Source: Candidatus Bathyarchaeota archaeon
GTDB taxonomy: Archaea > Thermoproteota > Bathyarchaeia > TCS64
Direction of reading: 5' to 3'
NCBI GenBank assembly: GCA_030613835.1
Contig: JAUWLH010000127.1
Span: forward strand, 1 to 5,180
Length of the DNA: 5,180 nt
Shown here: piece after piece, positions 5,165 through 5,180 of the stretch
Layout of the letters: every line of letters begins with the position of its first letter
Numbering within the stretch: the first letter of the stretch is position 1
Notes under the pieces: model-generated
The model's input: the letters and a program-made list of their open reading frames with translations, nothing else
Told to the model about the DNA's origin: nothing
The model's database searches: none
Program-made: the position numbers and the translations under genes

Positions 5165-5180
5165 ACTTTTCTACGCGCGC
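5165..5180 (+). repeat. Pyrimidine tract plus CG run after the RAM-domain gene, resembling the element after the deacetylase gene
   Basis: ACTTTTCT followed by ACGCGCGC ends exactly at the window edge. It resembles ACTCTTCTGGCGCGCGC at 4824-4840, downstream of the previous gene. Whether an inverted arm follows, as there, cannot be seen because the sequence stops. Confidence 0.35.

Overview
This window is most likely from an archaeon. The evidence is an Alba chromatin protein, an archaeal-type threonyl-tRNA synthetase editing domain, a stand-alone Lrp-type RAM domain, and TATA-like boxes about 27 bases ahead of two start codons, which fits leaderless mRNAs. Internal operon genes carry Shine-Dalgarno motifs instead. 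The phylum cannot be fixed from this sequence; a TACK-type lineage is a guess. I see no rRNA, tRNA, CRISPR array, insertion sequence or phage gene.

Region 1 (1-2875, plus strand, GC-rich) is a tight three-gene unit: the C-terminal end of etfB (cut by the window edge), an etfA with an N-terminal two-[4Fe-4S] ferredoxin module, and a GlcD/LctD-type FAD-dependent 2-hydroxyacid dehydrogenase. Gene order and domain make-up match the Acetobacterium LctBCD type of lactate dehydrogenase/Etf complex. There, flavin-based electron confurcation lets lactate oxidation reduce NAD at the expense of reduced ferredoxin. The substrate and the confurcating mode are inferred here, because the NAD-binding part of EtfB lies outside the window.

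Region 2 (2872-3905, minus strand) is convergent with region 1. The glcD gene and its neighbour share the palindrome CTAG for their two stop codons. In transcription order it holds an Alba gene whose product has an Arg/Pro then Glu/Pro linker and a C-terminal RadA-like helix-hairpin-helix domain, then, 50 bases on, a free-standing 137-residue ThrRS-type editing domain.

Region 3 (3906-5180) is clearly more AT-rich. A 130-base divergent promoter region leads to a CE4-family polysaccharide deacetylase (HpPgdA/PuuE-like), for which I prefer the start at 4036, and then to a 76-residue RAM-domain protein with an apparently leaderless promoter. Both genes are followed by a similar short element: a pyrimidine-rich ACTYTTCT next to an alternating CG run.

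The most unusual items are the Alba-linker-HhH fusion, the minimal free-standing editing domain, the archaeal Lct-like operon, and the repeated CG-run element after the last two genes.
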